Assembly (NCBI GenBank): GCA_947632485.1
Contig: CANRPJ010000003.1
Coordinates: 99,858-163,857 of the forward strand
DNA from: an uncultured Muribaculaceae bacterium
Lineage (GTDB): Bacteria; Bacteroidota; Bacteroidia; Bacteroidales; Muribaculaceae
DNA length: 64,000 nucleotides
Reading direction: 5' to 3'
Both the position numbers and the translations under genes were made by a program. The notes under the pieces were generated by a model. The model did no database searches, was not told the origin of the DNA, and was given only the letters and a program-made list of their open reading frames with translations. Shown piece after piece: positions 20,852 through 28,525 of the stretch (its first letter is position 1; every line of letters begins with the position of its first letter).

Positions 20852-22045
20852 TTATTTGTATTGGGAGGCGGCGTCGAAGATGTCCTGGAAGATGGCGTAG
20901 TCTTCTTTGGTGAGCTTCATGCCGCGACGCTCCATCACGCGGTCGGCTATGACGAAGAATTTATCGAGCGATACGTCGGTGAATCCCGCCGAGGGAGATC
21001 CCTCGCTAAAGGAGGGAATAAAGGTACGCGGGAAGCCGGAACCGTGGATATTCACGCCGACACCTACTACGCTGGCGGTGTTGAACATGGAATTGATGCC
21101 CACTTTCGAGTGGTCGCCCATTATGAGGCCGCAAAACTGCAGATCGGTGCGCATGAAGGTATGGCGCGGGTAATTCCATACGCGGATCTTGGCATAGTCG
21201 TTTTTCAGATTGGAGGCGTTGGCGCCGGCGCCGATGTTGCACCACTCTCCTATCACCGCATTGCCGAGGAAGCCGTCGTGCGCTTTATTGGAGTAGCCGA
21301 AAAGCACCGCGTTATTGAGCTCTCCGCCCACTTTGCAAACAGGGCCAATGGTTGTGCCTCCATAAATCTTCGCCCCCATATTGATCTTTGACCCCTCGCA
21401 GAGGGCGATCGGGCCTCGCAGACATGAGCCCTCCATCACCTCAGCTCCCTTACCGATATATATAGGACCGGCTTCTACGTTGAGAATAGCACCTTCTACC
21501 CTCGCCCCCTCTTCTATAAAGAGATTCGGCGAGCCTTCGCGGGAATTTGTAGGCCCGATCAAGGTATTGCTCAGAGAGAGTGGCTGCGAGCGGCGCCCGG
21601 CGGTGAGAGCCTCGAAATCGTCGGCTATGGCGCGGGAGTTGTTTAGAAAGATATCGAACACGAAACGCAGCATCACCGGCTTGACCGGACAGGAGATGCG
21701 ACGGAAGGCTTTGGCGTCGCGCGTGGCGCGGGTGCCCCGGAAGGCTATCCATTCATCGTCGGAATATAGGGCCTCGCCCACTTCAAGGCGCTTTATAGCC
21801 TCAACTACAGCCGGTTCTGGATATACGGCGGAGCGTACAAAAATATTGTCGCGACCCAGTTTGCTTTTATATTTGCGGCGCAGGAAGTCGGCCGTTAGAT
21901 AGGTATATGAGCCCGGGAGCATTCTCTCCCATTTCTCCCTGAGGGTAGTGATTCCGAGCCGGAACTCGCCGATGGGTCTGGTGTAAGACAGCGGAAGCAT
22001 GTCGGCATGAGACTCGGCAGTATCATAAAGCACAATGGTAGCCAT
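20852..22045 (-). CDS. GlmU-like sugar nucleotidyltransferase family protein
   Basis: 397 aa from ATG 22045 (MATIVLYDTAESHADML); the ORF-track start at 22057 is a TTG almost on the promoter. The N-terminal part (about 1-170) resembles the degenerate NTP_transf_4 nucleotidyltransferase fold found in Bacteroidetes GlmU-like proteins. The C-terminal half is a left-handed beta-helix of hexapeptide repeats (e.g. GKGAEVMEGSCLRGP, IYGGTTIGPVCKVGG). The family is often annotated as glucose-1-phosphate thymidylyltransferase, but the substrate cannot be set from sequence. It is a single gene with its own promoter and is conserved in the phylum. Confidence 0.8.
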   Translation of the reverse strand: MATIVLYDTAESHADMLPLSYTRPIGEFRLGITTLREKWERMLPGSYTYLTADFLRRKYKSKLGRDNIFVRSAVYPEPAVVEAIKRLEVGEALYSDDEWIAFRGTRATRDAKAFRRISCPVKPVMLRFVFDIFLNNSRAIADDFEALTAGRRSQPLSLSNTLIGPTNSREGSPNLFIEEGARVEGAILNVEAGPIYIGKGAEVMEGSCLRGPIALCEGSKINMGAKIYGGTTIGPVCKVGGELNNAVLFGYSNKAHDGFLGNAVIGEWCNIGAGANASNLKNDYAKIRVWNYPRHTFMRTDLQFCGLIMGDHSKVGINSMFNTASVVGVGVNIHGSGFPRTFIPSFSEGSPSAGFTDVSLDKFFVIADRVMERRGMKLTKEDYAIFQDIFDAASQYK

Positions 22046-22065
22046 ATCGCAAAACAATTTTGCGG

Positions 22066-22073
22066 CAAAGTTA
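22066..22073 (-). promoter_or_regulatory. -7 promoter element, nucleotidyltransferase-like gene
   Basis: Minus-strand TAACTTTG, 20 nt upstream of the ATG at 22045; implies a very short 5' leader. Confidence 0.6.
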
Positions 22074-22436
22074 TCAAATCCTTCGGTTATAGCGATACCA
22101 GCTGCCTTAAAACATACCGGAGCGCCATCTCACGAAGGCACTCCGATAGGTGATGGTTCAGATCAGACACCGGATTTTCACAAATACGATGCTTCCTACT
22201 TGACCACTAACTTACAAATTCTATTCTCTTAGTCACTATTACTTGAACTCTTGTCTCATCAGTTATGCAGTTATGCTTACGCCATCTCGAACCGCACGGC
22301 CCAAATCTGACGCATTGCAAAGTTAAATCTTATTTTTGTAAAATTTGCTCATGGGGGGGGGTAAAAAAAGTTAAATATTTAGCCCTGTCGTTAATTTATT
22401 TAACATTTACCGCTCTTTCCTCCTATTTTCAACAAT
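22074..22436. other. intergenic region with G9 tract and second -7-like box
   Basis: I see no gene here. It contains a second minus-strand TAACTTTG (22318-22325) and, 27 bp further upstream on that strand, a run of nine G (22353-22361) followed by a run of seven A. The layout recalls the C tracts near the promoters at 17.4 and 20.5 kb. A transcript from the second box would have a leader of about 270 nt before the nucleotidyltransferase-like gene. Confidence 0.4.
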
Positions 22437-22817
22437 TTACGATTTGGAGGGAAGGAACACGAAGACCACCGCCGCCACAAGGCAGAGGAATGCCGCCAGA
22501 TGATTCCACTGGAAGCGCTGCCCCTGAAAGAGGAACAGGGCCACAACGGAAAAAACCGTAAGACTCAGAACCTCCTGAATCACTTTCAGCTGAAAGAGCG
22601 TGAAAGGACCGCCGTTGTCGACAAATCCGATGCGATTGGCCGGAATCATCAGGAAATATTCGAACAGAGCCACGCCCCAGGAGGCGAGGATCACGGCATA
22701 GAGAGGCCAATTCTGAATCAGACCCATCTGCTGGAGGCGGAGATTGCCGTACCAGGCAAGGGTCATGAAGAAGTTGGATACTATCAGGAGTAAAACTGTA
22801 AGTAGAGCCGGACTCAT
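22437..22817 (-). CDS. DUF486 family (DMT-like) membrane protein
   Basis: 126 aa with four predicted membrane helices: about residues 3-23, 37-57, 79-98 and 103-122. Sequence hallmarks are FFMTLAWYGNLR and FEYFLMIPANRIG, typical of the DUF486 family within the drug/metabolite-transporter clan. The transported compound is unknown. It is single, transcribed divergently from the aminopeptidase P gene, and has a TAACTTTG box 26 nt upstream. Confidence 0.85.
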   Translation of the reverse strand: MSPALLTVLLLIVSNFFMTLAWYGNLRLQQMGLIQNWPLYAVILASWGVALFEYFLMIPANRIGFVDNGGPFTLFQLKVIQEVLSLTVFSVVALFLFQGQRFQWNHLAAFLCLVAAVVFVFLPSKS

Positions 22818-22842
22818 AAGCAGCGGTTTGATTTTCCGGGTG

Positions 22843-22850
22843 CAAAGTTA
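22843..22850 (-). promoter_or_regulatory. -7 promoter element, DUF486 gene
   Basis: Minus-strand TAACTTTG, 25 nt upstream of the ATG at 22817. Confidence 0.6.
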
Positions 22851-22881
22851 ACTCTTTTCTCGGGGCTGAAGCGCGCAAGGC

Positions 22882-22912
22882 TTGCCCATTAGCCAAAAAA
22901 TCGCTAACTTTA
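22882..22912 (+). promoter_or_regulatory. promoter of aminopeptidase P operon
   Basis: TTG (22882-22884), a 20-nt spacer and TAACTTTA (22905-22912, one mismatch to TAnnTTTG). The start codon is at 22960. Confidence 0.5.
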
Positions 22913-22959
22913 CAGCATAAAAGAAAAAGGAATCCCCAATCAGAACCTTTACGGAAACC

Positions 22960-24744
22960 ATGAAAAAGAACTACGAATATCTGACGCAGCTCCGGAAGCT
23001 GATGAAAGAACGCGGCCTTGACGCCGTGGTAATTTCCGGCACAGATCCCCACCAGAGCGAATATACGCCGGCTCACTGGCTCGGTCGCGAATGGCTCACC
23101 GGATTCAGTTCGAGCAACGCCAATGCCGTGGTGCTCCCTGAGGAGGCCCACGTATGGACCGACAACCGCTATTTCATAGCCGCTGAAGAAGCCCTGAAAG
23201 ACACGGGGTTCACCATGATGCCCTACGATGGGCCGAACCCCGTAGACATGAACGACTGGATAACCGAGCACCTCAACAAAGGGCAGAAGGTAGGCATCGA
23301 CGGCACTACATTCTCGATAGCCTGGACGCAGCAGCTCGAGCAGGAGCTCAACGACAACGGCATTGAGCTCGTGACCGATTTCCAGGGTCTCGACGAGATT
23401 TGGACCGACCGCGCCCCGCGCCCGTCGGAGCCTTTGTTCGTGCACGACGAGAAGCTCGTAGGCCGCACCATGGAGCAGAATGTAGAGGAGGTGATGAAGC
23501 TCGTGAAGGCGGAGATGGCCAACGCCGTGATTCTCTCGGCGCTCGATGATATCGCTTGGGTCACCAACCTGCGCTCCACCGGCGATGTGCTCTACTCCCC
23601 CATCTTCGTGAGCTATCTCTACCTGGGTCAGGACAAGCGGGTGCTCTTTATAGATGAAGACCGACTCACGCCCGACGTGAAGGCTCACCTCGCAAAATAT
23701 AATGTGGAGACTCAGCCCTACGACAATGTGCTTAAGTTTGTGGCCGAGCTTCCGAAAACCACCCGTCTACTCATCAACCCGGCAAAGACGGCACGTGCGC
23801 TCTACGACAATGTAGGCTGCACCCCGGTGTTCGGCGGCAAGGATATCGAGAAGCTCAAGGCTATCAAGAATCCTACGATGATCGAGAATTTCAACATCGC
23901 CATGGAGAAAGATGGCGTGGCTCTCGTGAAATTCTTCAAATGGGTTGAGGAGGAGTACCCGAAGCGTCAGCTCGACGAATGGGAGCTCTGCTGCAAGCTG
24001 CGCGAGCTTCGCCTGGCCGATCCGAGCTGCCTCGACGAGAGCTTCCAGTCGATAGTTGGCTGGAACGCCAACGGCGCGCTGCCCCACTATGAGCCTGACG
24101 CAAAGACGCATTCCCCGATCGTGGGCGACGGTCTGCTGGTGGTAGACAGCGGCGGCCAGTACGTGTACGGCACTACCGACATCACCCGCACCATCGGCCT
24201 GGGCAACATCTCGCCTGAGATGATCCACGACTATACGCTGGTGCTCAAAGGCCATATCGCTCTCGCTACCGTAGTATTCCCGCAAGGCACCCGCGGCGCT
24301 CAGCTCGATATCTGCGCTCGGCGTCCGCTCTGGGAGGAAGGGAAAGCGTATTACCACGGCACGGGCCACGGCGTAGGCTTCTTCGGCAATGTGCATGAAG
24401 GCCCCCATCAGATCCGCACGCAGGAGATTCCCGTGGTGCTCGAAGCAGGCATGACCTCAAGCAATGAGCCTGGCCTCTATCTGACAGGACGCTATGGAAT
24501 CCGCATCGAGAACATGATGGTGATCGTCAACGCCATGCTCACAGAGTTCGGACAGTTCCTGAAGTTCCAGAATCTCACATGGTTCCCCTACGCCACCGAC
24601 CTGATGGATATAACGATGCTCAGCGACAAGGAGATAGAATATGTCAACAAATACCATGCCGAGGTGCTCAACCATCTGCTGCCGCTGCTGAGCGGTGATG
24701 ACGCCGCCTGGCTGGAGAATAAGTGCAAACCCATCAAACGCTGA
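22960..24744 (+). CDS. pepP: Xaa-Pro aminopeptidase (aminopeptidase P, long form)
   Basis: 594-aa three-domain M24B metallopeptidase that releases N-terminal residues preceding proline. Two creatinase-N-like domains (about 1-300) are followed by the pita-bread catalytic domain (about 310-530) with Asp in VVDSGGQY, Asp in TTDITRT, His in GTGHGVGF, Glu in SNEPGLY and Glu in RIENMMV. A C-terminal extension is present, as in the ~600-aa eukaryote-like form common in Bacteroidetes. No signal peptide, so cytosolic. The carbonic-anhydrase-like gene follows after 6 bp, so they are likely co-transcribed. Confidence 0.93.
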   Translation: MKKNYEYLTQLRKLMKERGLDAVVISGTDPHQSEYTPAHWLGREWLTGFSSSNANAVVLPEEAHVWTDNRYFIAAEEALKDTGFTMMPYDGPNPVDMNDWITEHLNKGQKVGIDGTTFSIAWTQQLEQELNDNGIELVTDFQGLDEIWTDRAPRPSEPLFVHDEKLVGRTMEQNVEEVMKLVKAEMANAVILSALDDIAWVTNLRSTGDVLYSPIFVSYLYLGQDKRVLFIDEDRLTPDVKAHLAKYNVETQPYDNVLKFVAELPKTTRLLINPAKTARALYDNVGCTPVFGGKDIEKLKAIKNPTMIENFNIAMEKDGVALVKFFKWVEEEYPKRQLDEWELCCKLRELRLADPSCLDESFQSIVGWNANGALPHYEPDAKTHSPIVGDGLLVVDSGGQYVYGTTDITRTIGLGNISPEMIHDYTLVLKGHIALATVVFPQGTRGAQLDICARRPLWEEGKAYYHGTGHGVGFFGNVHEGPHQIRTQEIPVVLEAGMTSSNEPGLYLTGRYGIRIENMMVIVNAMLTEFGQFLKFQNLTWFPYATDLMDITMLSDKEIEYVNKYHAEVLNHLLPLLSGDDAAWLENKCKPIKR

Positions 24745-24750
24745 TCAGTC

Positions 24751-25293
24751 ATGGCAATAATCAAGAGTGTAAGAGGATTCACACCGAAGATTGGGAAAAA
24801 CTGCTTTCTGGCCGATAACGCCGTAGTAGTGGGCGATGTAGTGATAGGCGACGACTGCAGCGTATGGTACAGCACCGTGCTCCGCGGCGATGTGAACTCA
24901 ATCCGCATCGGCGACCGCGTGAATATCCAGGACGGCAGCGTGCTTCATACGCTTTATGAGAAATCGACCATCGAGCTTGGCAACGATGTGAGCATCGGCC
25001 ACAACGTGGTGCTTCACGGCTGCAAGGTGCGCGACTATGCACTGATCGGCATGGGCGCCATAGTGATGGACGACGCGATAGTAGGCGAAGGCGCGCTGGT
25101 GGCCGCCGGTTCCGTGGTGCTTAGCCGCACCTACATCGGCCCTCACGAGATGTGGGCTGGAGCTCCGGCGCGGTTTGTGAAGATGGTCGAACCTGAAAAG
25201 GCGAAGGAAATGAACGTGAAGATAGCTAAAAACTATCTGATGTATTCCAAATGGTATGACCAGGAGGAGGCCGAAAAGAAGGAAAATGACTGA
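24751..25293 (+). CDS. gamma-carbonic-anhydrase-like hexapeptide protein
   Basis: 180 aa with a left-handed beta-helix of hexapeptide repeats (VVVGDVVIGDDCSVWYSTVL, GNDVSIGHNVVLHGC) and a C-terminal helix. Histidines in SVLHTLYE, SIGHNVVLHG fit the metal-binding positions of the YrdA/CaiE/PaaY group. Enzymatic activity in this group is variable, so carbonic anhydrase function is not certain. It lies 6 bp downstream of pepP. Confidence 0.85.
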   Translation: MAIIKSVRGFTPKIGKNCFLADNAVVVGDVVIGDDCSVWYSTVLRGDVNSIRIGDRVNIQDGSVLHTLYEKSTIELGNDVSIGHNVVLHGCKVRDYALIGMGAIVMDDAIVGEGALVAAGSVVLSRTYIGPHEMWAGAPARFVKMVEPEKAKEMNVKIAKNYLMYSKWYDQEEAEKKEND

Positions 25294-25308
25294 AATTGGC
25301 CGGAAAAT

Positions 25309-25339
25309 TTTGCGAAACAACAGGGAATCCCTAATTTTG
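25309..25339 (+). promoter_or_regulatory. complete -33/-7 promoter of rpsU
   Basis: TTTG (25309-25312), a 19-nt spacer and TAATTTTG (25332-25339): the best match in the window to the full Bacteroidetes promoter. rpsU starts 33 nt downstream. Confidence 0.75.
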
Positions 25340-25371
25340 CACCGCTAAAACCAAAAACAAGCAAAAAGAAC

Positions 25372-25563
25372 ATGATAATCGTACCCGTAAAAGAAGGCGA
25401 GAACATCGAGAGAGCCCTCAAGAAATTCAAACGCAAGTTTGAGCGCACCGGCATCGTGAAAGAGCTTCGTCGCCGTCAGGCTTTTGAGAAGCCCTCCGTC
25501 ACGAACCGCAAGAAGATGGTAAAAGCCATCTACGTGCAGAAGCTGCGTCAGGCCGAGCAGTAA
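25372..25563 (+). CDS. rpsU: 30S ribosomal protein S21
   Basis: 63-aa basic protein near the anti-Shine-Dalgarno region of the small subunit. It starts MIIVPVKEGENIERALKKFK and has the typical RRRQAFEKPSVTNRKKM. It is followed by a hairpin terminator, then xerC and hpf, a common Bacteroidetes neighbourhood. Confidence 0.97.
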   Translation: MIIVPVKEGENIERALKKFKRKFERTGIVKELRRRQAFEKPSVTNRKKMVKAIYVQKLRQAEQ

Positions 25564-25604
25564 GGACCTACTCGCCGCTTTTATCGCGACACACATAGAA
25601 AGAA

Positions 25605-25630
25605 CGCTACGGGGCGCAAGCTCCGTAGCG
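25605..25630 (+). terminator. hairpin downstream of rpsU
   Basis: CGCTACGGGG and CTCCGTAGCG pair (one G-U) around a 6-nt loop, followed by GTTTGT. It is a plausible partial terminator between rpsU and xerC. Confidence 0.55.
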
Positions 25631-25658
25631 GTTTGTCGTATCAACCCATTTTCATCTG

Positions 25659-26594
25659 ATGAAAGAGAAGAGAACCACCCCCGAATGGCTCGTGGGCTTT
25701 GAGGAGCATCTGCGCGGAGAGCTCGGACGATCTCCCCTCACCGCAGAGGCATATCTGCGCGATCTTAAGGCCTTCGCCGCCTACATGGCCGCACCTGATG
25801 GGATTAGGCATGAGGAGGTAGGAGTCAACGACGTGCGCTCTTTTCTCGCCGACAGAAGCCGTCGCGGCGACAGCGCCCGCACTCTCCGCCGCAAGACCCA
25901 GAGCCTCCGGGCCTATTTCAGATACCTCCGCCGCAGAGGCGCGACGCAGCAGAATCCGGCGGCCGACGTGATGCTCGCCAAGCCCGACAAGCCTCTGCCT
26001 GAGTTCGTGACCGCTCAGCAGATGGAGGAAATTCTCTCGGAACAACCCTCCTCAGCAGGCTGCCACACCGACAGCGTGCGCGACTCGCTGATAATCGAAC
26101 TGCTCTACTCAACCGGAATCCGCCAGGCCGAGCTTCTGGCATTGCGCGAATGCGACCTCAACGCCTCGGCCAGGGAGCTGAGAATCACCGGAAAGCGCCG
26201 GAAGCAAAGGGTGATACCGATAGCCCAGGAGATAGCTGACAAGATGGCGGCCTATCGCGAAGACCTCAAGACGCGCGGAGAGGCTCCAGAGAGTTTTTTC
26301 GAAGGATCGCCCGGGAAACCACTGAGCAAGACTACACTTTACCGTATCGTGAACAGACGCCTGGCAGGAGCGAACTGCCCGCAGAAGAGTCCGCACACCT
26401 TGCGCCATACTTTCGCTACCGCGATGCTCAACAATGGAGCGGATCTCAACACGGTAAAGGAGTTTCTCGGGCACTCCCGGCTGGATACGACCCAGATCTA
26501 TACTCATGTATCGTTTGCGGAAATGAAACGGGCTTACTCAGGGGCTCACCCGCGCAGCCAAAAGGCTGAAAAAGACGCTGAAGCAAAAAAATAG
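25659..26594 (+). CDS. xerC: XerC/D-type tyrosine recombinase
   Basis: 311-aa site-specific recombinase, likely for chromosome-dimer resolution. The N-terminal SAM-like DNA-binding domain (about 10-105) precedes a catalytic domain with Arg155 (STGIRQAEL), Lys179, His246 and Arg249 (PHTLRHTFAT), His272 (LGHSRLDTTQ) and nucleophile Tyr281. All active-site residues are present. Length and the rpsU-xer-hpf context match the housekeeping Xer protein of Bacteroidetes rather than a mobile-element integrase. C versus D assignment is uncertain. Confidence 0.88.
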   Translation: MKEKRTTPEWLVGFEEHLRGELGRSPLTAEAYLRDLKAFAAYMAAPDGIRHEEVGVNDVRSFLADRSRRGDSARTLRRKTQSLRAYFRYLRRRGATQQNPAADVMLAKPDKPLPEFVTAQQMEEILSEQPSSAGCHTDSVRDSLIIELLYSTGIRQAELLALRECDLNASARELRITGKRRKQRVIPIAQEIADKMAAYREDLKTRGEAPESFFEGSPGKPLSKTTLYRIVNRRLAGANCPQKSPHTLRHTFATAMLNNGADLNTVKEFLGHSRLDTTQIYTHVSFAEMKRAYSGAHPRSQKAEKDAEAKK

Positions 26595-26628
26595 CAGCCC
26601 GGAGCCTGAAAAAACGCCGGAAATTTGT

Positions 26629-26636
26629 TATCTTTG
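26629..26636 (+). promoter_or_regulatory. -7 promoter element of hpf
   Basis: TATCTTTG, 32 nt upstream of the hpf start, so hpf can be transcribed independently of xerC. Confidence 0.6.
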
Positions 26637-26668
26637 TAGATAATAACCCAACAAAAAAATCGAAAGCC

Positions 26669-26962
26669 ATGGAAGTAAAGATCAAAGCGATTCATTTCGA
26701 CATCACCGACAAACTTACGGCCTTCATCAACAAGAAAGTAGATAAGCTGGCACGCCGCTACCCCGACCTTCAGGAGGTAGAGGCCACTCTGAAGGTGGTT
26801 AAGCCGGAGACGGCAATGAATAAGGAAGCCGGTGTGAAAATAAGTGTGCCCGGAGCTGAAGACCTCTTTGCCTCCAAAACAGCCGACAGCTTCGAGGAGG
26901 CTCTGGATCTCTGTCTGGAAGGGCTTGAGAAGCAGTTGGAGAAACTGAAAAGCCGCAGGTGA
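26669..26962 (+). CDS. hpf: ribosome hibernation promoting factor (short form)
   Basis: 97 aa with the RaiA/HPF beta-alpha-beta fold: MEVKIKAIHFDITDKLTAFI, an internal DKLARRYPDLQEVEATLKV, and C-terminal helix DSFEEALDLCLEGLEKQLEKLK. It binds the 30S decoding centre when growth slows, by family knowledge. The length is that of short HPF without the dimerisation domain. Confidence 0.93.
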   Translation: MEVKIKAIHFDITDKLTAFINKKVDKLARRYPDLQEVEATLKVVKPETAMNKEAGVKISVPGAEDLFASKTADSFEEALDLCLEGLEKQLEKLKSRR

Positions 26963-26973
26963 CCCCAGGCGCT

Positions 26974-27405
26974 ATGATGAAGCGCAACAGCGTAGCTGAC
27001 ACATACATTGTTGACTTCCCCGCGGTGACGGACCCGCGGGGAAGCCTCACCTTTGCTGAGAGCGGTAAGGAGTTGCCCTTCACGGTTAAACGAATGTTCT
27101 GCATCTACGATGTGAAGCCCGGAATGACCCGCGGCGGCCATGGGCACAGGGAATCGCAGATGCTGATAACCGCCGCTGCCGGGAGCTTTCGCGTAAAAGC
27201 CTACGACGGCGAGACAGAGGTGGAATTTCTGCTTGACTCCCCTGCGAAGGGTCTGTACGTGCCGACCGGAATTTGGACCATTTTGGAGAGCTTCTCGCCG
27301 GGTGCGGTGTGCGTGGTGCTGAGCGACACGGCCTACGATGCCTCCGAATATCTCCACTCGCGCGAAGAGTTTGAGACTTGGCGATCAGGAGGGAAAGCGG
27401 AGTAA
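26974..27405 (+). CDS. FdtA/QdtA-like sugar 3,4-ketoisomerase (cupin)
   Basis: 143 aa from ATG 26974 (MMKRNSVADTYIVDF); the ORF-track start is a GTG inside hpf. The cupin-fold sugar ketoisomerase signature is DPRGSLTFAE, KRMFCIYDVKPGMTRGGHGH and YVPTGIWTILESFSPGA. The GGHGH element supplies the active-site histidines that convert dTDP-4-keto-6-deoxyglucose to the 3-keto sugar. It is followed by an aminotransferase gene, so the pair probably makes a 3-amino-3,6-dideoxyhexose (Fuc3N or Qui3N type). Confidence 0.83.
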   Translation: MMKRNSVADTYIVDFPAVTDPRGSLTFAESGKELPFTVKRMFCIYDVKPGMTRGGHGHRESQMLITAAAGSFRVKAYDGETEVEFLLDSPAKGLYVPTGIWTILESFSPGAVCVVLSDTAYDASEYLHSREEFETWRSGGKAE

Positions 27406-27415
27406 ACCAACGGCA

Positions 27416-28513
27416 ATGCGAATACCGTTTCTCGATCTGGCCAAGGCCAATGCCCCTCTGATGCCTGAATTAGCTGAAGCCGCAGCCAGAGTGATCCGGT
27501 CTGGACGCTATCTGGGCGGAACTGAAACGGCGGCTCTGGAGAGCGAGATGGCCGCGCTCTGCGGAAAGCGGGGAGCGGTGGCGGTAAGCAATGGTCTCGA
27601 TGCGCTGCGGCTGATAGTGCGCTCATGGGTGGATTTCGGGAAGCTGCGTGAGGGCGATGAAGTGATAGTGCCCGCCAACACCTACATCGCCTCTGTGCTC
27701 CCGCTTACGGAGTTCGGGCTGCGTGCTGTGCCCGTAGATCCTTCGGAGAAGACACTGAACCTCGACGAGGAGGGAATCAGCAAGGCTCTTTCGGGCCGAA
27801 CCAGAGCCGTGATGCTCGTGCATCTCTACGGAACTCCGGCAACTACACCCGGTTTCGCAGCGAGACTGCGCGGAGAGGGACTGATGGTGATTGAAGATTG
27901 CGCGCAAGCTATTGGAGCCTCTATCGGCGGTAAGCCCGTAGGGGGTTGGGGCGATGCGGCTGCCTTCAGCTTCTATCCGACGAAGAATATCGGCGCGCTT
28001 GGCGATGCAGGAGCTGTAGTTTCTGATGATGAAGAGCTTCTCGCCTACGTGAGAGCACTTGCCAATTACGGTTCCGACAGAAGGTACCATAATATAGCGC
28101 AGGGGTATAACTGCCGTATGGACGAGATTCAGGCAGCCATGCTCCGCGTGAAGCTCCGCCATCTGGATCAGGAGACGAGGCGCCGACAACGAGTGGCTGA
28201 CGCCTATAGAAACATAATAAAGCATCCGGAGGTAACGCTCCCGATGCATGAGGAGAGCGCGGTTCAGGTGTGGCATCAATATCCGGTGCTCTGCCGCCGG
28301 CGTGATGAGCTGCGCCGCTATCTGGAGGGAAAGGGAGTAGGCACAGATGTGCACTATCCAGAGCCCTTCTACCAGCAACCGTGCTATCAGGGCTTATTTG
28401 AAGGCCAATGGCCGGTGACCGACAGGATATGTCGCGAGATTGTAAGCCTGCCTATCGGATCGGTCTCCCCCGCCGAGGCTGAAGAGATAGGCCTCCTCAT
28501 AAACCAATTCTAA
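27416..28513 (+). CDS. DegT/DnrJ/EryC1-family sugar aminotransferase (FdtB-like)
   Basis: 365 aa from ATG 27416 (MRIPFLDLAKANAPL); the ORF-track start reads through the end of the upstream gene. PLP-dependent fold type I with Lys190 (FSFYPTKNIGALGD) as Schiff-base lysine and Asp161 (VIEDCAQAIGA) contacting the pyridine nitrogen. Close in layout to FdtB/QdtB, which aminates dTDP-3-keto-6-deoxyhexose. It lies 10 bp after the FdtA-like gene. RmlA/RmlB and a glycosyltransferase are not nearby, so the precursor must come from elsewhere. Confidence 0.88.
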   Translation: MRIPFLDLAKANAPLMPELAEAAARVIRSGRYLGGTETAALESEMAALCGKRGAVAVSNGLDALRLIVRSWVDFGKLREGDEVIVPANTYIASVLPLTEFGLRAVPVDPSEKTLNLDEEGISKALSGRTRAVMLVHLYGTPATTPGFAARLRGEGLMVIEDCAQAIGASIGGKPVGGWGDAAAFSFYPTKNIGALGDAGAVVSDDEELLAYVRALANYGSDRRYHNIAQGYNCRMDEIQAAMLRVKLRHLDQETRRRQRVADAYRNIIKHPEVTLPMHEESAVQVWHQYPVLCRRRDELRRYLEGKGVGTDVHYPEPFYQQPCYQGLFEGQWPVTDRICREIVSLPIGSVSPAEAEEIGLLINQF

Positions 28514-28525
28514 AATATTAAGCAC

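Noticed and set aside
22429-23688. 419-aa minus-strand ORF
   Set aside because: Antisense to aminopeptidase P and running through the DUF486 gene in another frame; low-complexity His/Leu-rich translation.
25659-26594. mobile-element integrase
   Set aside because: Position between rpsU and hpf and canonical Xer residues point to a housekeeping recombinase.
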